Positions 8,410 through 16,868 of a stretch of DNA of 64,000 bases are shown piece by piece. The first letter of the stretch is position 1. Every line of letters starts with the position of its first letter. The DNA is from Roseiarcus sp963794655 (GTDB lineage Bacteria > Pseudomonadota > Alphaproteobacteria > Rhizobiales > Beijerinckiaceae). The translations under genes and the position numbers were made by a program. The stretch is taken from assembly GCA_963794655.1 (NCBI GenBank), contig CAWCEV010000008.1, forward strand, positions 620,001 to 684,000, given 5' to 3'. The notes below the pieces were generated by a model, which saw nothing but the letters and a program-made list of their open reading frames with translations, did no database searches and was not told where the DNA came from.

Positions 8410-8427
8410 TGCCCGCATTCGCGGGCA
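8410..8427. repeat. Short GC palindrome
   Basis: Perfect 7-bp inverted repeat TGCCCGC (8410-8416), ATTC loop, GCGGGCA (8421-8427), a REP-like intergenic palindrome. Confidence 0.6.
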
Positions 8428-8460
8428 TGACAGCAACGGCGCTGCTTGACGCGCTGGTGC

Positions 8461-9042
8461 TCAGCTCCGCTTCTCCCGTCCCATCGCATAGAATTCATCA
8501 TTGGGCCGGATCGTGAAGGCGTTGGCGAGGCGGTTGGACATCGCAAACAGCGCGGCGATGGCGGCGATGTCCCAGGCGTCGTCGTCCGAGAAGCCGTGGC
8601 TCCAAAGCTCCTCGTAGTCCCCATCGCCGATGGCGTGCGAGCGCTCCGCGACCTTGAGCGCAAAATCGAGCATCGCCTTCTGTCGCGGCTCGAGATCGGC
8701 CTTGCGATGGTTGATCGCGACCTGGTCGGCGAGAAGCGGATTCTTCGCCCGGATGCGCAGGATCGCGCCGTGGGCGACCACGCAATATTGGCATTTGTTG
8801 GCGCCCGAAGTCGCGACCACGATCATCTCGCGCTCGGCCTTGCTTAAAGACCCCGGCCTTTCCATCAGCGCGTCATGATAGGCGAAGAAGGCGCGAAACT
8901 CGTCCGGCCGGCGCGCGAGCGCGAGAAAGACGTTGGGAACGAAGCCCGACTTTTCCTGCACCGCTTCGATCCGCTCGCGGATGTCCTGCGGAAGCTCGGC
9001 AAGGCTCGGCGGCGCAAATCGGCTGATCGGCTGGTCCATCAC
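8461..9042 (-). CDS. AhpD-like peroxidase-related protein
   Basis: 193 residues. The carboxymuconolactone-decarboxylase/AhpD fold is marked by N-K-C-Q-Y-C-V-V-A-H-G (residues ~80-90), with the redox CxxC pair and downstream His, and by a helix FAMSNRLANAF near the C-terminus. It matches the 'uncharacterized peroxidase-related enzyme' family. A thiol-dependent hydroperoxide-reducing role is likely. Its closest neighbour on the same strand is the FAD oxidoreductase 38 bp upstream (ends at 9081), so the two may be co-transcribed and the AhpD-like protein could remove peroxide made by the oxidase. That link is inference. Confidence 0.82.
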   Translation of the reverse strand: MMDQPISRFAPPSLAELPQDIRERIEAVQEKSGFVPNVFLALARRPDEFRAFFAYHDALMERPGSLSKAEREMIVVATSGANKCQYCVVAHGAILRIRAKNPLLADQVAINHRKADLEPRQKAMLDFALKVAERSHAIGDGDYEELWSHGFSDDDAWDIAAIAALFAMSNRLANAFTIRPNDEFYAMGREKRS

Positions 9043-9080
9043 GGCGTCCCTCTCATAGCCTCATGGTCAAAGCTAAATCT

Positions 9081-10901
9081 TCAACGCGCGTTCAGGCGCG
9101 CAAAACCATCGTCGCTCCATCCCTCGCTGCCGACGCCGTGACGGACAAAGAACAGGTTGTCGGGATCGTAGCGCTGCTTGACCGCGAGCAGGCGGGGATA
9201 GTTCGCGCCCCAATAGGCCTGCTGCCAGTGCGGCAGGAAGTACCCGCTCTCGGCGACGTAAGCGCCGCCTTGAGGCGCGACCTTCCTGAGCTCCGCCATG
9301 GCCTGCTGGATCCTGCCGGCGTCGCGCCGTGCGGCGGCCATGTCCGGCTCGTGCTCGGCGAGACCGGGAAAGGCGGGCGGGCCTTCGCCGGCGACAATCG
9401 CCAGCATGAACGCCTCGGTGACCGCCGGGTTCATCGGCGTATCCCTGGCGGCCGCGATCGCGTCGGGCGGCGCTCCCGCCAGCCCTTTCTGGAAATGCAT
9501 TTCGACCGCCCAATGCCGCGTCGCGGCCATCAGCGCGTCGGCCAGCGCCTCGCGCCGCTCAGGCTCGAGCAGCGCCGCCGGCGTCCACAAAGATTCGAAG
9601 CCATGAATGAAATGTCCCGCCTCGGCCAGATTCGCCGCCCAGAAGAAATTGGCCGCGGGCGCGCCGGGCCGGTCGTCGAACAGCACGGATCCCGGCGCAA
9701 AGGCTTCGAGCGCGGCGCCGTCCCAACGATGTCTGCCCGGCCCGGCGACGATCCTCGCCGGCGTCGCGGCGAGATCGTCCTGCGCCGCCGCCCAGTCGAG
9801 GAACGGCCGCCAGATCGCCGTCGCCTCGGCCTTGTCGAGCCCCTGGAAATTCATGCCGATCTCGAGCCGGTTGTCCGGCAGAAGCTTCGCCAGTTCGCCC
9901 CAATGCGGATTGAACAGTTGCTCGGCATAGAACGCCACGAACTTGCCCAGCAGTCGGCGATAAGCCTGGTCCGACGTCGCCCGGATCGTGGTCACAACGA
10001 CCCCGAAGGCCGAGGGCAGGTCAAAAGTCTTCAGCGTGGTGCGGGTGACGACGCCGAAAGCGCCGGCGCCGCCGCCCTTCAGCGCCCAGAAGAGTTCGGG
10101 CTCGCTGCACGCATTGGCTATTCGAATCACGCCGTCTGCCGTTACGATTTCCGCCTCGATCAGGCTCGCGCCCGCCGTGCCGAACTGCTTCGAATAGCTG
10201 CCGAAGCCGCCGCCCTGGACGAGTCCGGCGACCCCCACCGTTCCGCATCCGCCACCCTGCACATAGCGGCCGGCGTCGGTCGTCACCGCTCCGTAAGCGT
10301 GCATCCAGATCGCGCCCGCGCCCATTGTGACCGCCGGCTGCGGCGCCTGACTTCCCTCGCAGCCCTGCGGGACGAACGCGTCATGGACGGCGATTTCGTT
10401 CATGGCGCGGGTCCAGATCAGAAGCGAATCCGCGGCGCTCGACCCGCCGAGATAGGAATGGCCGCCGCCCTTCACGACCAGGCGCAGATTCTTTTCGCGC
10501 GCGAAATTGACCGCGGCGACGACATCCGCGGTCTTCCGCGCCGCGACCGCATAGACGCTTGGCTCGGCGGTCCATGCATCGACCCAGCCGCAGGTCTGGG
10601 TCAGGGCCGGGCTGTCGCCGATGTAATAAGGGTTCTTCAGCTCTTTGAAGAGATTCCGGCAAGCGGCGCCGTCCGGGTCTGCCCTACAGACCTCGAGCGG
10701 CGGCTGCACCGCGATCAGCCGACCCTCGACGCTTCGCTTGAGCCCCTCCCACTCGGAAGCGGACGGCCATGCCGTGTCGCCCGGCCGCACGCGCGAGGCG
10801 CTGGTCGGCGCATCTGCGGCCTCGCTCGAACCGGGCCGAGGAAGGAATCGTGCGGCGGCGGCGACAGCGGCGCCATGGACGACGCGACGGCGGGTCAGCA
10901 T
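9081..10901 (-). CDS. Tat-exported berberine-bridge-type FAD oxidoreductase
   Basis: 606 residues from M-L-T-R-R-R-V-V-H-G at 10901, which gives a twin-arginine signal peptide; an in-frame ATG 13 codons upstream is less likely. The PCMH-type FAD domain contains G-G-G-H-S-Y-L-G-G, whose His is the usual 8-alpha FAD link, and G-G-G-C-G-T-V-G, whose Cys is the usual 6-S link. Both are present, so bicovalent flavinylation is predicted. The C-terminal N-Y-P-R-L-L-A-V-K-Q-R-Y-D-P-D-N-L-F motif is the BBE signature. It would oxidise an alcohol, sugar or alkaloid-like substrate in the periplasm, forming peroxide. Substrate unknown. Confidence 0.85.
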   Translation of the reverse strand: MLTRRRVVHGAAVAAAARFLPRPGSSEAADAPTSASRVRPGDTAWPSASEWEGLKRSVEGRLIAVQPPLEVCRADPDGAACRNLFKELKNPYYIGDSPALTQTCGWVDAWTAEPSVYAVAARKTADVVAAVNFAREKNLRLVVKGGGHSYLGGSSAADSLLIWTRAMNEIAVHDAFVPQGCEGSQAPQPAVTMGAGAIWMHAYGAVTTDAGRYVQGGGCGTVGVAGLVQGGGFGSYSKQFGTAGASLIEAEIVTADGVIRIANACSEPELFWALKGGGAGAFGVVTRTTLKTFDLPSAFGVVVTTIRATSDQAYRRLLGKFVAFYAEQLFNPHWGELAKLLPDNRLEIGMNFQGLDKAEATAIWRPFLDWAAAQDDLAATPARIVAGPGRHRWDGAALEAFAPGSVLFDDRPGAPAANFFWAANLAEAGHFIHGFESLWTPAALLEPERREALADALMAATRHWAVEMHFQKGLAGAPPDAIAAARDTPMNPAVTEAFMLAIVAGEGPPAFPGLAEHEPDMAAARRDAGRIQQAMAELRKVAPQGGAYVAESGYFLPHWQQAYWGANYPRLLAVKQRYDPDNLFFVRHGVGSEGWSDDGFARLNAR

Positions 10902-11038
10902 GATTCCCGCTGCTTCGGCTTCCTTTTCCCGCGTGTCCATTGCGGCTGGAGTTTTTCACCCTTGAGCGAAACGAGAGCCGCGGCGTTGTCGGGCCGCCCC
11001 TCATGCTAACATCGCCCGCGCCGCGACAGGAATCGCTG

Positions 11039-12100
11039 ATGGAGCCCCCGATGCAGTTCGGCGCTTACACTTTCGTCGAGACCCGGCGCGACCCGCGGAC
11101 GGGGGAGCCGGTCAATGTCGACAGGAGCTTCGCCGACGTTTTGGAGCAGATCGAGCTCGCCGACCGGGTCGGCCTCGACGTTTTCGGGCTTGGCGAGCAT
11201 CACCGGCCGGACTATGCGGTCTCGGCGCCGGCGGTCGCGCTCGCCGCCGCTGCGGCGCGGACCAAACGCATCCGGCTGACCAGCGCCGTCACCGTGCTGT
11301 CCTCCGACGATCCGGTCCGCGTCTACCAGCAATTCGCGACGCTCGATCTCATCTCCGGCGGGCGAGCGGAGATCATGGCCGGGCGCGGCTCGTTCATCGA
11401 ATCCTTTCCGCTGTTCGGCTTGAACCTCGACGACTACGACGAGCTGTTCGCGGAGAAACTCGATCTTCTGCTCGCGATCCGCGCCAAGACCAAGGTGACT
11501 TGGAAAGGCCGGCATCGGGCGCCCCTCAACGGCCAGAGCGTCTATCCGCGCGCCCTGCAAGAGCCGCTGCCGGTCTGGATCGCGTCCGGCGGCACGCCGC
11601 AATCGGTCGCGCGCGCCGGCATGCTCGGCCTGCCGCTGGCGATCGCGATCATCGGCGGCGAGCCCGCGCGGTTCGCGCCGCTCGCGGCCCTCTACCGCGA
11701 CGCCGGCCGCCGCGCCGGTTTCGCTCCGGACGCGCTCGCGGTCGGGATCAACGGCCACGGCTTTCTCGCCGACACGCGGGAGGCCGCGGCCGACGCGTTC
11801 TTTCCGCCCTACGCCGAGGTCATGAGCCGGATCGGCCGCGAGCGCGGCTGGCCGCCGCTCACCCGCGCCCAGTTCGATCAGGGAACCGGCCCGCGCGGCC
11901 ATTTGATGGTCGGGACGCCCGACGACGCGATCGCCAAGATCCTCGCCCAGCACGAGGTCTTCGGCCATCAGCGCTATCTCATGCAGATGCAGGTCGGCGC
12001 CCAGCCGCAGGCCGCGGTCCTGCGCTCGATCGAGCTTCTCGGCACAGTGGTCGCGCCGGCCGTGCGCGCGGAACTGGCGAAGCGGAAGGCGCCGGCCTGA
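11039..12100 (+). CDS. LLM-class flavin-dependent monooxygenase
   Basis: 353 residues from ATG 11039, which has AGGA six to seven bases upstream; ATG 11051 is also possible. Bacterial luciferase-like TIM barrel: G-L-G-E-H-H-R-P-D-Y (residues ~55), R-I-R-L-T-S-A-V-T-V-L-S, D-P-V-R-V-Y-Q-Q-F-A-T-L-D, and S-G-G-R-A-E-I-M-A-G-R-G are standard landmarks, and a C-terminal G-T-P-D-D-A-I-A-K-I closes the fold. Uses FMNH2 and O2 on an unknown substrate. It is divergent from the FAD oxidoreductase, sharing a short promoter region, so the two may be co-regulated. Confidence 0.88.
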   Translation: MEPPMQFGAYTFVETRRDPRTGEPVNVDRSFADVLEQIELADRVGLDVFGLGEHHRPDYAVSAPAVALAAAAARTKRIRLTSAVTVLSSDDPVRVYQQFATLDLISGGRAEIMAGRGSFIESFPLFGLNLDDYDELFAEKLDLLLAIRAKTKVTWKGRHRAPLNGQSVYPRALQEPLPVWIASGGTPQSVARAGMLGLPLAIAIIGGEPARFAPLAALYRDAGRRAGFAPDALAVGINGHGFLADTREAAADAFFPPYAEVMSRIGRERGWPPLTRAQFDQGTGPRGHLMVGTPDDAIAKILAQHEVFGHQRYLMQMQVGAQPQAAVLRSIELLGTVVAPAVRAELAKRKAPA

Positions 12101-12192
12101 AGCGTGCGCCTGGGGCCGCCCGGGCGGGGGGTAGAGGATGGCGCGTTCGGAGGGACTCGTCATCGCGAGGAGCCATAGGGTGTCCGAAGGAC

Positions 12193-12297
12193 GCCCGTCC
12201 TTTTTGGACGGGCTATGGCGACGCGGCGATCCAGGAGTTGTAGGGCGCTCGACGTCCCCTGGATCGCCACGTCCCCCCGGGTCACGAAGCCCGGGGG
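12193..12297. repeat. Mosaic intergenic repeat made of three hairpins
   Basis: The 550-bp space between two convergent genes (12101-12651) holds no gene. It contains three successive palindromes: 12193-12200/12206-12213 (8-bp arms, T5 loop), 12225-12235/12258-12268 (11-bp arms), and 12274-12281/12290-12297 (8-bp arms). Such stacks resemble the BIME-type repeats of rhizobial genomes and could act as a bidirectional terminator. Confidence 0.6.
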
Positions 12298-12519
12298 TCC
12301 TCGCGATGACGGCGCCGGCGCCGTCCAAAAGCGCCATGCTCTAAACAGAAGACCTCTGCATTATCTTTGCGAAAAGCAGAATCCGTGCTATAGGTCTTCT
12401 CACTGGCCGGATTAGCCGCGCGCTTTCGCGTGGCGGCGCGGCGAGGGGCAGACAGGACGGAGTGACTTCGACGTAACCCTTTGAAAACTATCGATTCCGG
12501 CGCAGGAATCCAAGCGAAC

Positions 12520-12625
12520 GGCCATTTGGATTTTGTTGCGTTGGACTTGGATTTTGTTGCGCCGGGCTTTGGTTTCGTTGCGCCTGGCTGGGACAATGTT
12601 GCGGCTCGGCTTGGTTTTCGTTGAG
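12520..12625. repeat. Five 21-bp degenerate tandem repeats
   Basis: Units end in GTTGCG (or GTTGAG) at 12540, 12561, 12582, 12603 and 12625, each ~21 bp (last 22). They lie 27 bp downstream of the Gfo/Idh/MocA stop. In one leftward frame they would encode A-T-K-S/P-K heptads, but no supported gene uses that frame. Confidence 0.7.
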
Positions 12626-12651
12626 CCCGCGGGTCCGGACCAATCAGGCGA

Positions 12652-13653
12652 TCAGGGCCGTTCCCACGACCCGCTCTTGGCCGAGCGAAACACCGCGTCG
12701 AGGACCCGCATGTTGAGGATCGCATCCTCGATCGGGAACTCGAGCGGCGCGCCGTCGATGATCGCGCGCGAGAAGGCGTCGCCCTGGAGCGTATACTGAT
12801 CGCAAACGGGGAAGCGCTCGATCCGCCGCCCGCCGCCGAAGAGATCGGCGCCGGGGTCGATGGCGATTTCGGTCGGCCGGTCGGGCGGCGCGTTGAACGG
12901 GATCATGACCTCGATCCGCCCCGCGTCGCCCGCGATCGTGATTCGCTGGTGGGCCGAGGTCTGCGTGCCGACGGTGAAGGTCGAATGGCGCCCGCCGGGG
13001 AATTCCAGGATCGCGCCGGCCAGACGGTCGGTTGCGAAATTCGGGTCGCGGTCGATCGTCGCCGCGACGCGGGTCGGCTCGGCGCCGAAAATATAGCGCG
13101 CCGCCACGATGGCGTAGCAGCCGATGTCATAGAGCCCGCCGCCGCCCGGCGGCCGGTTGCGGACATTCTCGGGGTCGAGCAGGCGATAGGAGAAGAAGGT
13201 TTGGATCGCACGCAGATCGCCTATGGCGCCCGAGCCGACGAGCTCTTTCGCTCGCCGCCATTGGGGATGATGACGCACCATGAAGGCTTCGGCGACCAGC
13301 CTGCCGGTGCGCTGCCGCGTCGCGATCAGCGCGCGCGCCTCCGTGGCGTCGAGCGCGATCGGCTTCTCGCACAGCACGTGCTTGCCGGCTTCCAGCGCCC
13401 GGATCGTCCATGGCACGTGGAGCTCATTGGGCAGCGGATTGTAGATCGCCTCGATCTCGCCGTCCGCCAGCAGCTCCTCGTATGACCCATGCGCGCGCTC
13501 GATGCCGAGCTTGTCCGCGGCCTCTCGCGCCTTGCCGAGGTCGCGCGAGGCGATCGCGGCGATGTGCGACGCCTCGCCGCGCTGCATCGCCGGGATCACC
13601 TTCTCGACCGCGATCTTGGCGACGCCGAGCACGCCCCATTTTACTTTCCGCAC
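12652..13653 (-). CDS. Gfo/Idh/MocA family sugar oxidoreductase
   Basis: 333 residues from GTG 13653, chosen because GGGGAGG lies just upstream; the ATG 12 codons earlier lacks a site. The N-terminal Rossmann fold (W-G-V-L-G-V-A-K-I-A) is followed by the family's E-K-P motif in L-C-E-K-P-I-A (residues ~85) and the C-terminal GFO_IDH_MocA domain with G-G-G-L-Y-D-I-G-C-Y. It oxidises or reduces a sugar, polyol or inositol-type substrate with NAD(P). It follows the aldo/keto reductase by ~50 bp and is probably the last gene of the frcB-C-A-akr-gfo transcript, so its substrate is likely the sugar imported by Frc or a product of it. Confidence 0.85.
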   Translation of the reverse strand: MRKVKWGVLGVAKIAVEKVIPAMQRGEASHIAAIASRDLGKAREAADKLGIERAHGSYEELLADGEIEAIYNPLPNELHVPWTIRALEAGKHVLCEKPIALDATEARALIATRQRTGRLVAEAFMVRHHPQWRRAKELVGSGAIGDLRAIQTFFSYRLLDPENVRNRPPGGGGLYDIGCYAIVAARYIFGAEPTRVAATIDRDPNFATDRLAGAILEFPGGRHSTFTVGTQTSAHQRITIAGDAGRIEVMIPFNAPPDRPTEIAIDPGADLFGGGRRIERFPVCDQYTLQGDAFSRAIIDGAPLEFPIEDAILNMRVLDAVFRSAKSGSWERP

Positions 13654-13701
13654 CGCGTCCTCCCCTCTGGATTCCTTGGCCCGCCGCAAGCGGCCAGAAG
13701 C

Positions 13702-14736
13702 TTACGCCTTCGCCGCCGGAACGCGTCCGTCCGCCGTTCGCGTCAGCATCCAGCCCGGATATTCGGGCTTGAGCGCGCTCGCTGCATCGAGAGCGGCGAT
13801 CTCCTCGGGCGAGAGCTTCAGCTCGGCGGCGGCGAGATTGTCGTCGAGTTGCTCGACGGTCTTGGCGCCGACGATGACGCTCATCACGCCCTTGCGCTCC
13901 AGCAGCCAGGCGAGCGCCACGCGCGCGACCGAGACGCCATGCGCTTTGGCGACTGGCGCCATCGCGTCGATCACGTCGTAGGCGCGCTCCTTGTCGACCG
14001 GCGGGAAGTCGAATGACGTGCGGCGCGAGTCGTTGCCGCCTCGTTTGTCGCGAGTGAACTTGCCCGAGAGAAACCCGCCCGCGAGCGGGCTCCACACCAT
14101 GACGCCCAGGCCCTGGTCCTCAACGAGCGGCACGATTTCGCGCTCAAGGTCGCGTCCGGCGATCGAATAATAGGCCTGCACCGTCTCGAAGCGCGCATAG
14201 CCTCGCTTATCCGAGATGCCGAGCGCCTTCATGATCTGCCAGGCGGCGAAATTGGAGCAGCCGATCGTCCGCACGAAGCCGCGGCTCACGCAATCGTCGA
14301 GCGCCCGCAGCGTCTCTTCGAGCGGCGTGACAGGGTCGAAGCTGTGGACCTGATAGAGGTCGATGTGATCGAGGTTAAGGCGTTTCAGGCTGGCGGCGAC
14401 TTGATCCATGATGTGGCCGCGCGAGAGGCCGACGGCGTTCGGCCCCGATCCCATGCGCCCGCGCACCTTGGTGGCGATGATGACATCCTCCCGCTTGACG
14501 CCGAGGTCGCGCAAGGCCTGGCCGACCTGAACCTCGGACTGACCCTCGGAATAGACGTTGGCGGTGTCGATGAAATTCACTCCCGCCTCGATCGCGCGGG
14601 CGACGAGCTTGGTGCTGGCGGCCTGATCGAGCGTTCCGATGGCGCGCCACATCCCGCCGCCGCCATGAAAGGTCATCGCCCCCAGACAGATTTCGGAAAC
14701 ATATTGGCCGGTGCGGCCAAGCGGACGGTAACGCAT
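13702..14736 (-). CDS. Aldo/keto reductase
   Basis: 344 residues. AKR TIM barrel with the catalytic tetrad Asp and Tyr in F-I-D-T-A-N-V-Y, Lys in I-A-T-K-V-R, and His in Y-Q-V-H-S. The NADPH-binding region near the C-terminus (SVIVGAKTVEQLDDNL) is intact. It reduces a carbonyl, or runs in reverse, on a sugar or aldehyde in the cytosol. It lies 157 bp downstream of frcA on the same strand, after a hairpin at 14819-14851, and before the Gfo/Idh/MocA gene, which suggests catabolism of the sugar carried by Frc. Confidence 0.88.
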   Translation of the reverse strand: MRYRPLGRTGQYVSEICLGAMTFHGGGGMWRAIGTLDQAASTKLVARAIEAGVNFIDTANVYSEGQSEVQVGQALRDLGVKREDVIIATKVRGRMGSGPNAVGLSRGHIMDQVAASLKRLNLDHIDLYQVHSFDPVTPLEETLRALDDCVSRGFVRTIGCSNFAAWQIMKALGISDKRGYARFETVQAYYSIAGRDLEREIVPLVEDQGLGVMVWSPLAGGFLSGKFTRDKRGGNDSRRTSFDFPPVDKERAYDVIDAMAPVAKAHGVSVARVALAWLLERKGVMSVIVGAKTVEQLDDNLAAAELKLSPEEIAALDAASALKPEYPGWMLTRTADGRVPAAKA

Positions 14737-14818
14737 GAAGATTGACCCCTTTTGGAGAGCGCCGCGTGGTTCGGGCGCGGTTTCGTTGAGCGCGCCACTG
14801 AAGCGCGCGCGTCCGGTT

Positions 14819-14851
14819 CGCGCAAATCGCTGTTTCGTGAACAGTTGCGCG
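14819..14851 (-). other. Two-tier hairpin between frcA and the aldo/keto reductase gene
   Basis: Outer arms CGCGCAA (14819-14825) / TTGCGCG (14845-14851) and inner arms CTGTT (14830-14834) / AACAG (14840-14844). No T-run follows on the - strand, so it is more likely an RNA-stability or attenuation element than a full terminator. Confidence 0.45.
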
Positions 14852-14893
14852 CGAAACTCGCGGCTCAGCGTCGTCTCTGCGCGAAAACTGCCG

Positions 14894-15676
14894 TCAGGCG
14901 GCCTCTGCTTCGACCGGCGGCGCCAGAGCGCCCGTCATCATAGCGACCGCATCCGACATCGTCACCTTCTTCGGGTCGACGACGGTCAGGCGGCGGCCCA
15001 GACGATGAATGTGAATACGGTCAGCGACCTCGAAGACGTGGGGCATGTTGTGGGAAATGAGGATGATCGGCAGGCCGCGTTTTTTGACATCAAGGATGAG
15101 TTCCAGCACGCGGCGCGATTCCTTCACGCCGAGTGCGGCGGTCGGCTCGTCCATGATGATCACCCGCTTTGCGAAGGCCGCCGCGCGCGCCACCGCAACG
15201 CCTTGGCGCTGACCGCCCGAAAGCGTCTCCACCGGTTGATTGATGTTCTGAATCGTCATCAATCCGAGCTCGTTCAGCTTCTCGCGCGCGAACTTCTGCA
15301 TGGCCGTGCGGTTGAGGGTGCGAAAATACTGGCCCAAAGGTCCGCCAAGCCGGATTTCCCTGCCGAGGAACATATTGTCCGCGATCGAAAGCGCCGGCGA
15401 CAGCGCGAGGTTCTGATAGACGGTCTCGATGCCGGCCTCCCGGGCGTCGATCGGCGACTTGAAATTCACGATCTCTCCGCCCAGCCGGATTTCGCCGGAA
15501 TCTGGAATGACCGCGCCGCAGAGCGCCTTGATGAGCGACGACTTGCCCGCGCCGTTGTCGCCAATCACGGCGAGGATCTCGTTGGGATAGAGATCGAAGT
15601 CGGCGTGATCGAGCGCGGTCACCCGGCCATAGCGCTTGACGAGTTGCCGACCGACGAGGATGGGTTCGACGCTCAC
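14894..15676 (-). CDS. frcA: Sugar ABC importer ATP-binding protein, FrcA-like
   Basis: 260 residues from GTG 15676, which has GGAGG upstream and overlaps the permease stop (GTGA). One nucleotide-binding domain: Walker A G-D-N-G-A-G-K-S-S, signature L-S-G-G-Q-R-Q-G, Walker B I-I-M-D-E-P-T, H-loop I-S-H-N. Unlike RbsA or MglA it has a single domain, as FrcA does, and would act as a homodimer. FrcA of Sinorhizobium drives fructose, ribose and mannose uptake; the exact sugar here is not fixed by sequence. Third gene of the frcB-frcC-frcA run. Confidence 0.85.
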   Translation of the reverse strand: MSVEPILVGRQLVKRYGRVTALDHADFDLYPNEILAVIGDNGAGKSSLIKALCGAVIPDSGEIRLGGEIVNFKSPIDAREAGIETVYQNLALSPALSIADNMFLGREIRLGGPLGQYFRTLNRTAMQKFAREKLNELGLMTIQNINQPVETLSGGQRQGVAVARAAAFAKRVIIMDEPTAALGVKESRRVLELILDVKKRGLPIILISHNMPHVFEVADRIHIHRLGRRLTVVDPKKVTMSDAVAMMTGALAPPVEAEAA

Positions 15677-16749
15677 TTGGAGACCCTCCGGATCCACTGG
15701 TCGAGAGCGACTGCGACAATGATCAGGACGCCGATGGCGAATTCCTGCCACAGCACGTCGAGCCCGGCCAGCGATACTGCGGAGCGAAAGACGCCGACGA
15801 TCAGCGCCCCGATCAGCGTGCCGACGATCGAGCCGCGCCCACCGAAGAGGCTGGTCCCGCCGATCACAACCGCGGTGATGCTGTCGAGATTGCCGTTAGC
15901 GCCGGCAGTCGGGCTGATCGCGCCGATGCGGCCGATCAGCGCCCAGCCAGCGATCGCGGCGATGAGCCCGGCCAGAACATACACGCTAAGCAGGATCCGG
16001 TCGGTGTTGATGCCGGCCAAACGGGCTGCTTCCGGGTCGTCCCCGGTGGCGTAGACATGGCGGCCAAAAGCCGTGCGGTTGAGCACGTACCAAAAGATAA
16101 TGGCCAGGACGATCAGGAGGAAGCTCGCGAGAATGATCCTCGCGCTCCCGATGTTGAACGGGGTGCCCATCAGCTGCAGGAAGGGCGCCTTTTCTTCGAT
16201 GTCCTGAGTGCGGATCGTCTCACTGCGCGAGTAAAAAGTATTGAGCGCCCCGATGATGCTGAGCGTACCCAGCGTTACGATGAATGGCGGCATCTGCATT
16301 CGCGTCACGAGCACGCCATTCAGCCAACCGCACGCGAGCCCGCATAGGAGCCCGAGCGGAAACGCGATCAGAACGGGCACGCCGTCAACGACCGCGAGCC
16401 GTCCCATCACGACCGAGGAAATGACCATGATGACGCCAACCGAAAGATCGATGCCTGCGGTCAGGATGACAAGCGTCTGCGCAATTCCCAGGATGCCGAT
16501 GATCGTCACCTGGGTCAGAACGGTGGATAGATTGCTGCCGGTGACGAAATGCGAGTAGTTGACCGTGCAGCCGAGCAAAAGGCCCAGCACGAGAACAACG
16601 AACGGGACGGTTGTGGGATAAAGATGGAGGAAGCGCTGAATGCGTCTCGTGAGAGGAAGGTGTTCCTCCTCGAACGATGCCTGGGCGGTCGAGGCGCCGG
16701 TCAGGACCTTTTCGAACTCCTGTGGAGTTGGCCGCGACGCTTCGCTCAT
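15673..16749 (-). CDS. frcC: Sugar ABC importer permease, FrcC-like
   Basis: 358 residues with about ten hydrophobic segments and the BPD_transp_2 pattern: Q-T-L-V-I-L-T-A-G-I-D-L-S-V-G and N-G-V-L-V-T-R-M-Q-M-P-P-F-I-V-T-L-G-T, typical of ribose/fructose CUT2 permeases, plus the late G-G-T-S-L-F-G-G-R-G-S-I-V-G-T loop that contacts the ATPase. The N-terminal ~40 residues are cytoplasmic. It lies between frcB and frcA. The frcB-frcC gap (119 bp) carries a hairpin at 16795-16824. Confidence 0.87.
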   Translation of the reverse strand: MSEASRPTPQEFEKVLTGASTAQASFEEEHLPLTRRIQRFLHLYPTTVPFVVLVLGLLLGCTVNYSHFVTGSNLSTVLTQVTIIGILGIAQTLVILTAGIDLSVGVIMVISSVVMGRLAVVDGVPVLIAFPLGLLCGLACGWLNGVLVTRMQMPPFIVTLGTLSIIGALNTFYSRSETIRTQDIEEKAPFLQLMGTPFNIGSARIILASFLLIVLAIIFWYVLNRTAFGRHVYATGDDPEAARLAGINTDRILLSVYVLAGLIAAIAGWALIGRIGAISPTAGANGNLDSITAVVIGGTSLFGGRGSIVGTLIGALIVGVFRSAVSLAGLDVLWQEFAIGVLIIVAVALDQWIRRVSK

Positions 16750-16794
16750 GGAATCCCCTCGTTCGTTCCCCGATTCGGCGACTTCTCGTAAAGT

Positions 16795-16824
16795 CGGCGC
16801 TCGCGGATGAACCGACGAGCGCCG
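16795..16824 (-). other. Hairpin between binding-protein and permease genes of the Frc operon
   Basis: Perfect 9-bp arms CGGCGCTCG (16795-16803) and CGAGCGCCG (16816-16824), 12-base loop, in the frcB-frcC gap. Likely shields frcB mRNA from 3' decay and lowers read-through into frcC, giving excess binding protein. Confidence 0.6.
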
Positions 16825-16868
16825 TCTCGGTGTCCCTCAGTTGATTAAGAACCGAAGTTCAGCTGAAA

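Noticed and set aside
6816..8663. 615-residue leftward ORF over the transposase
   Set aside because: Antisense shadow; the transposase frame carries the conserved motifs.
9063..11009. Long rightward ORF opposite the FAD oxidoreductase
   Set aside because: GC-rich antisense shadow; the leftward frame has clear FAD-domain motifs.
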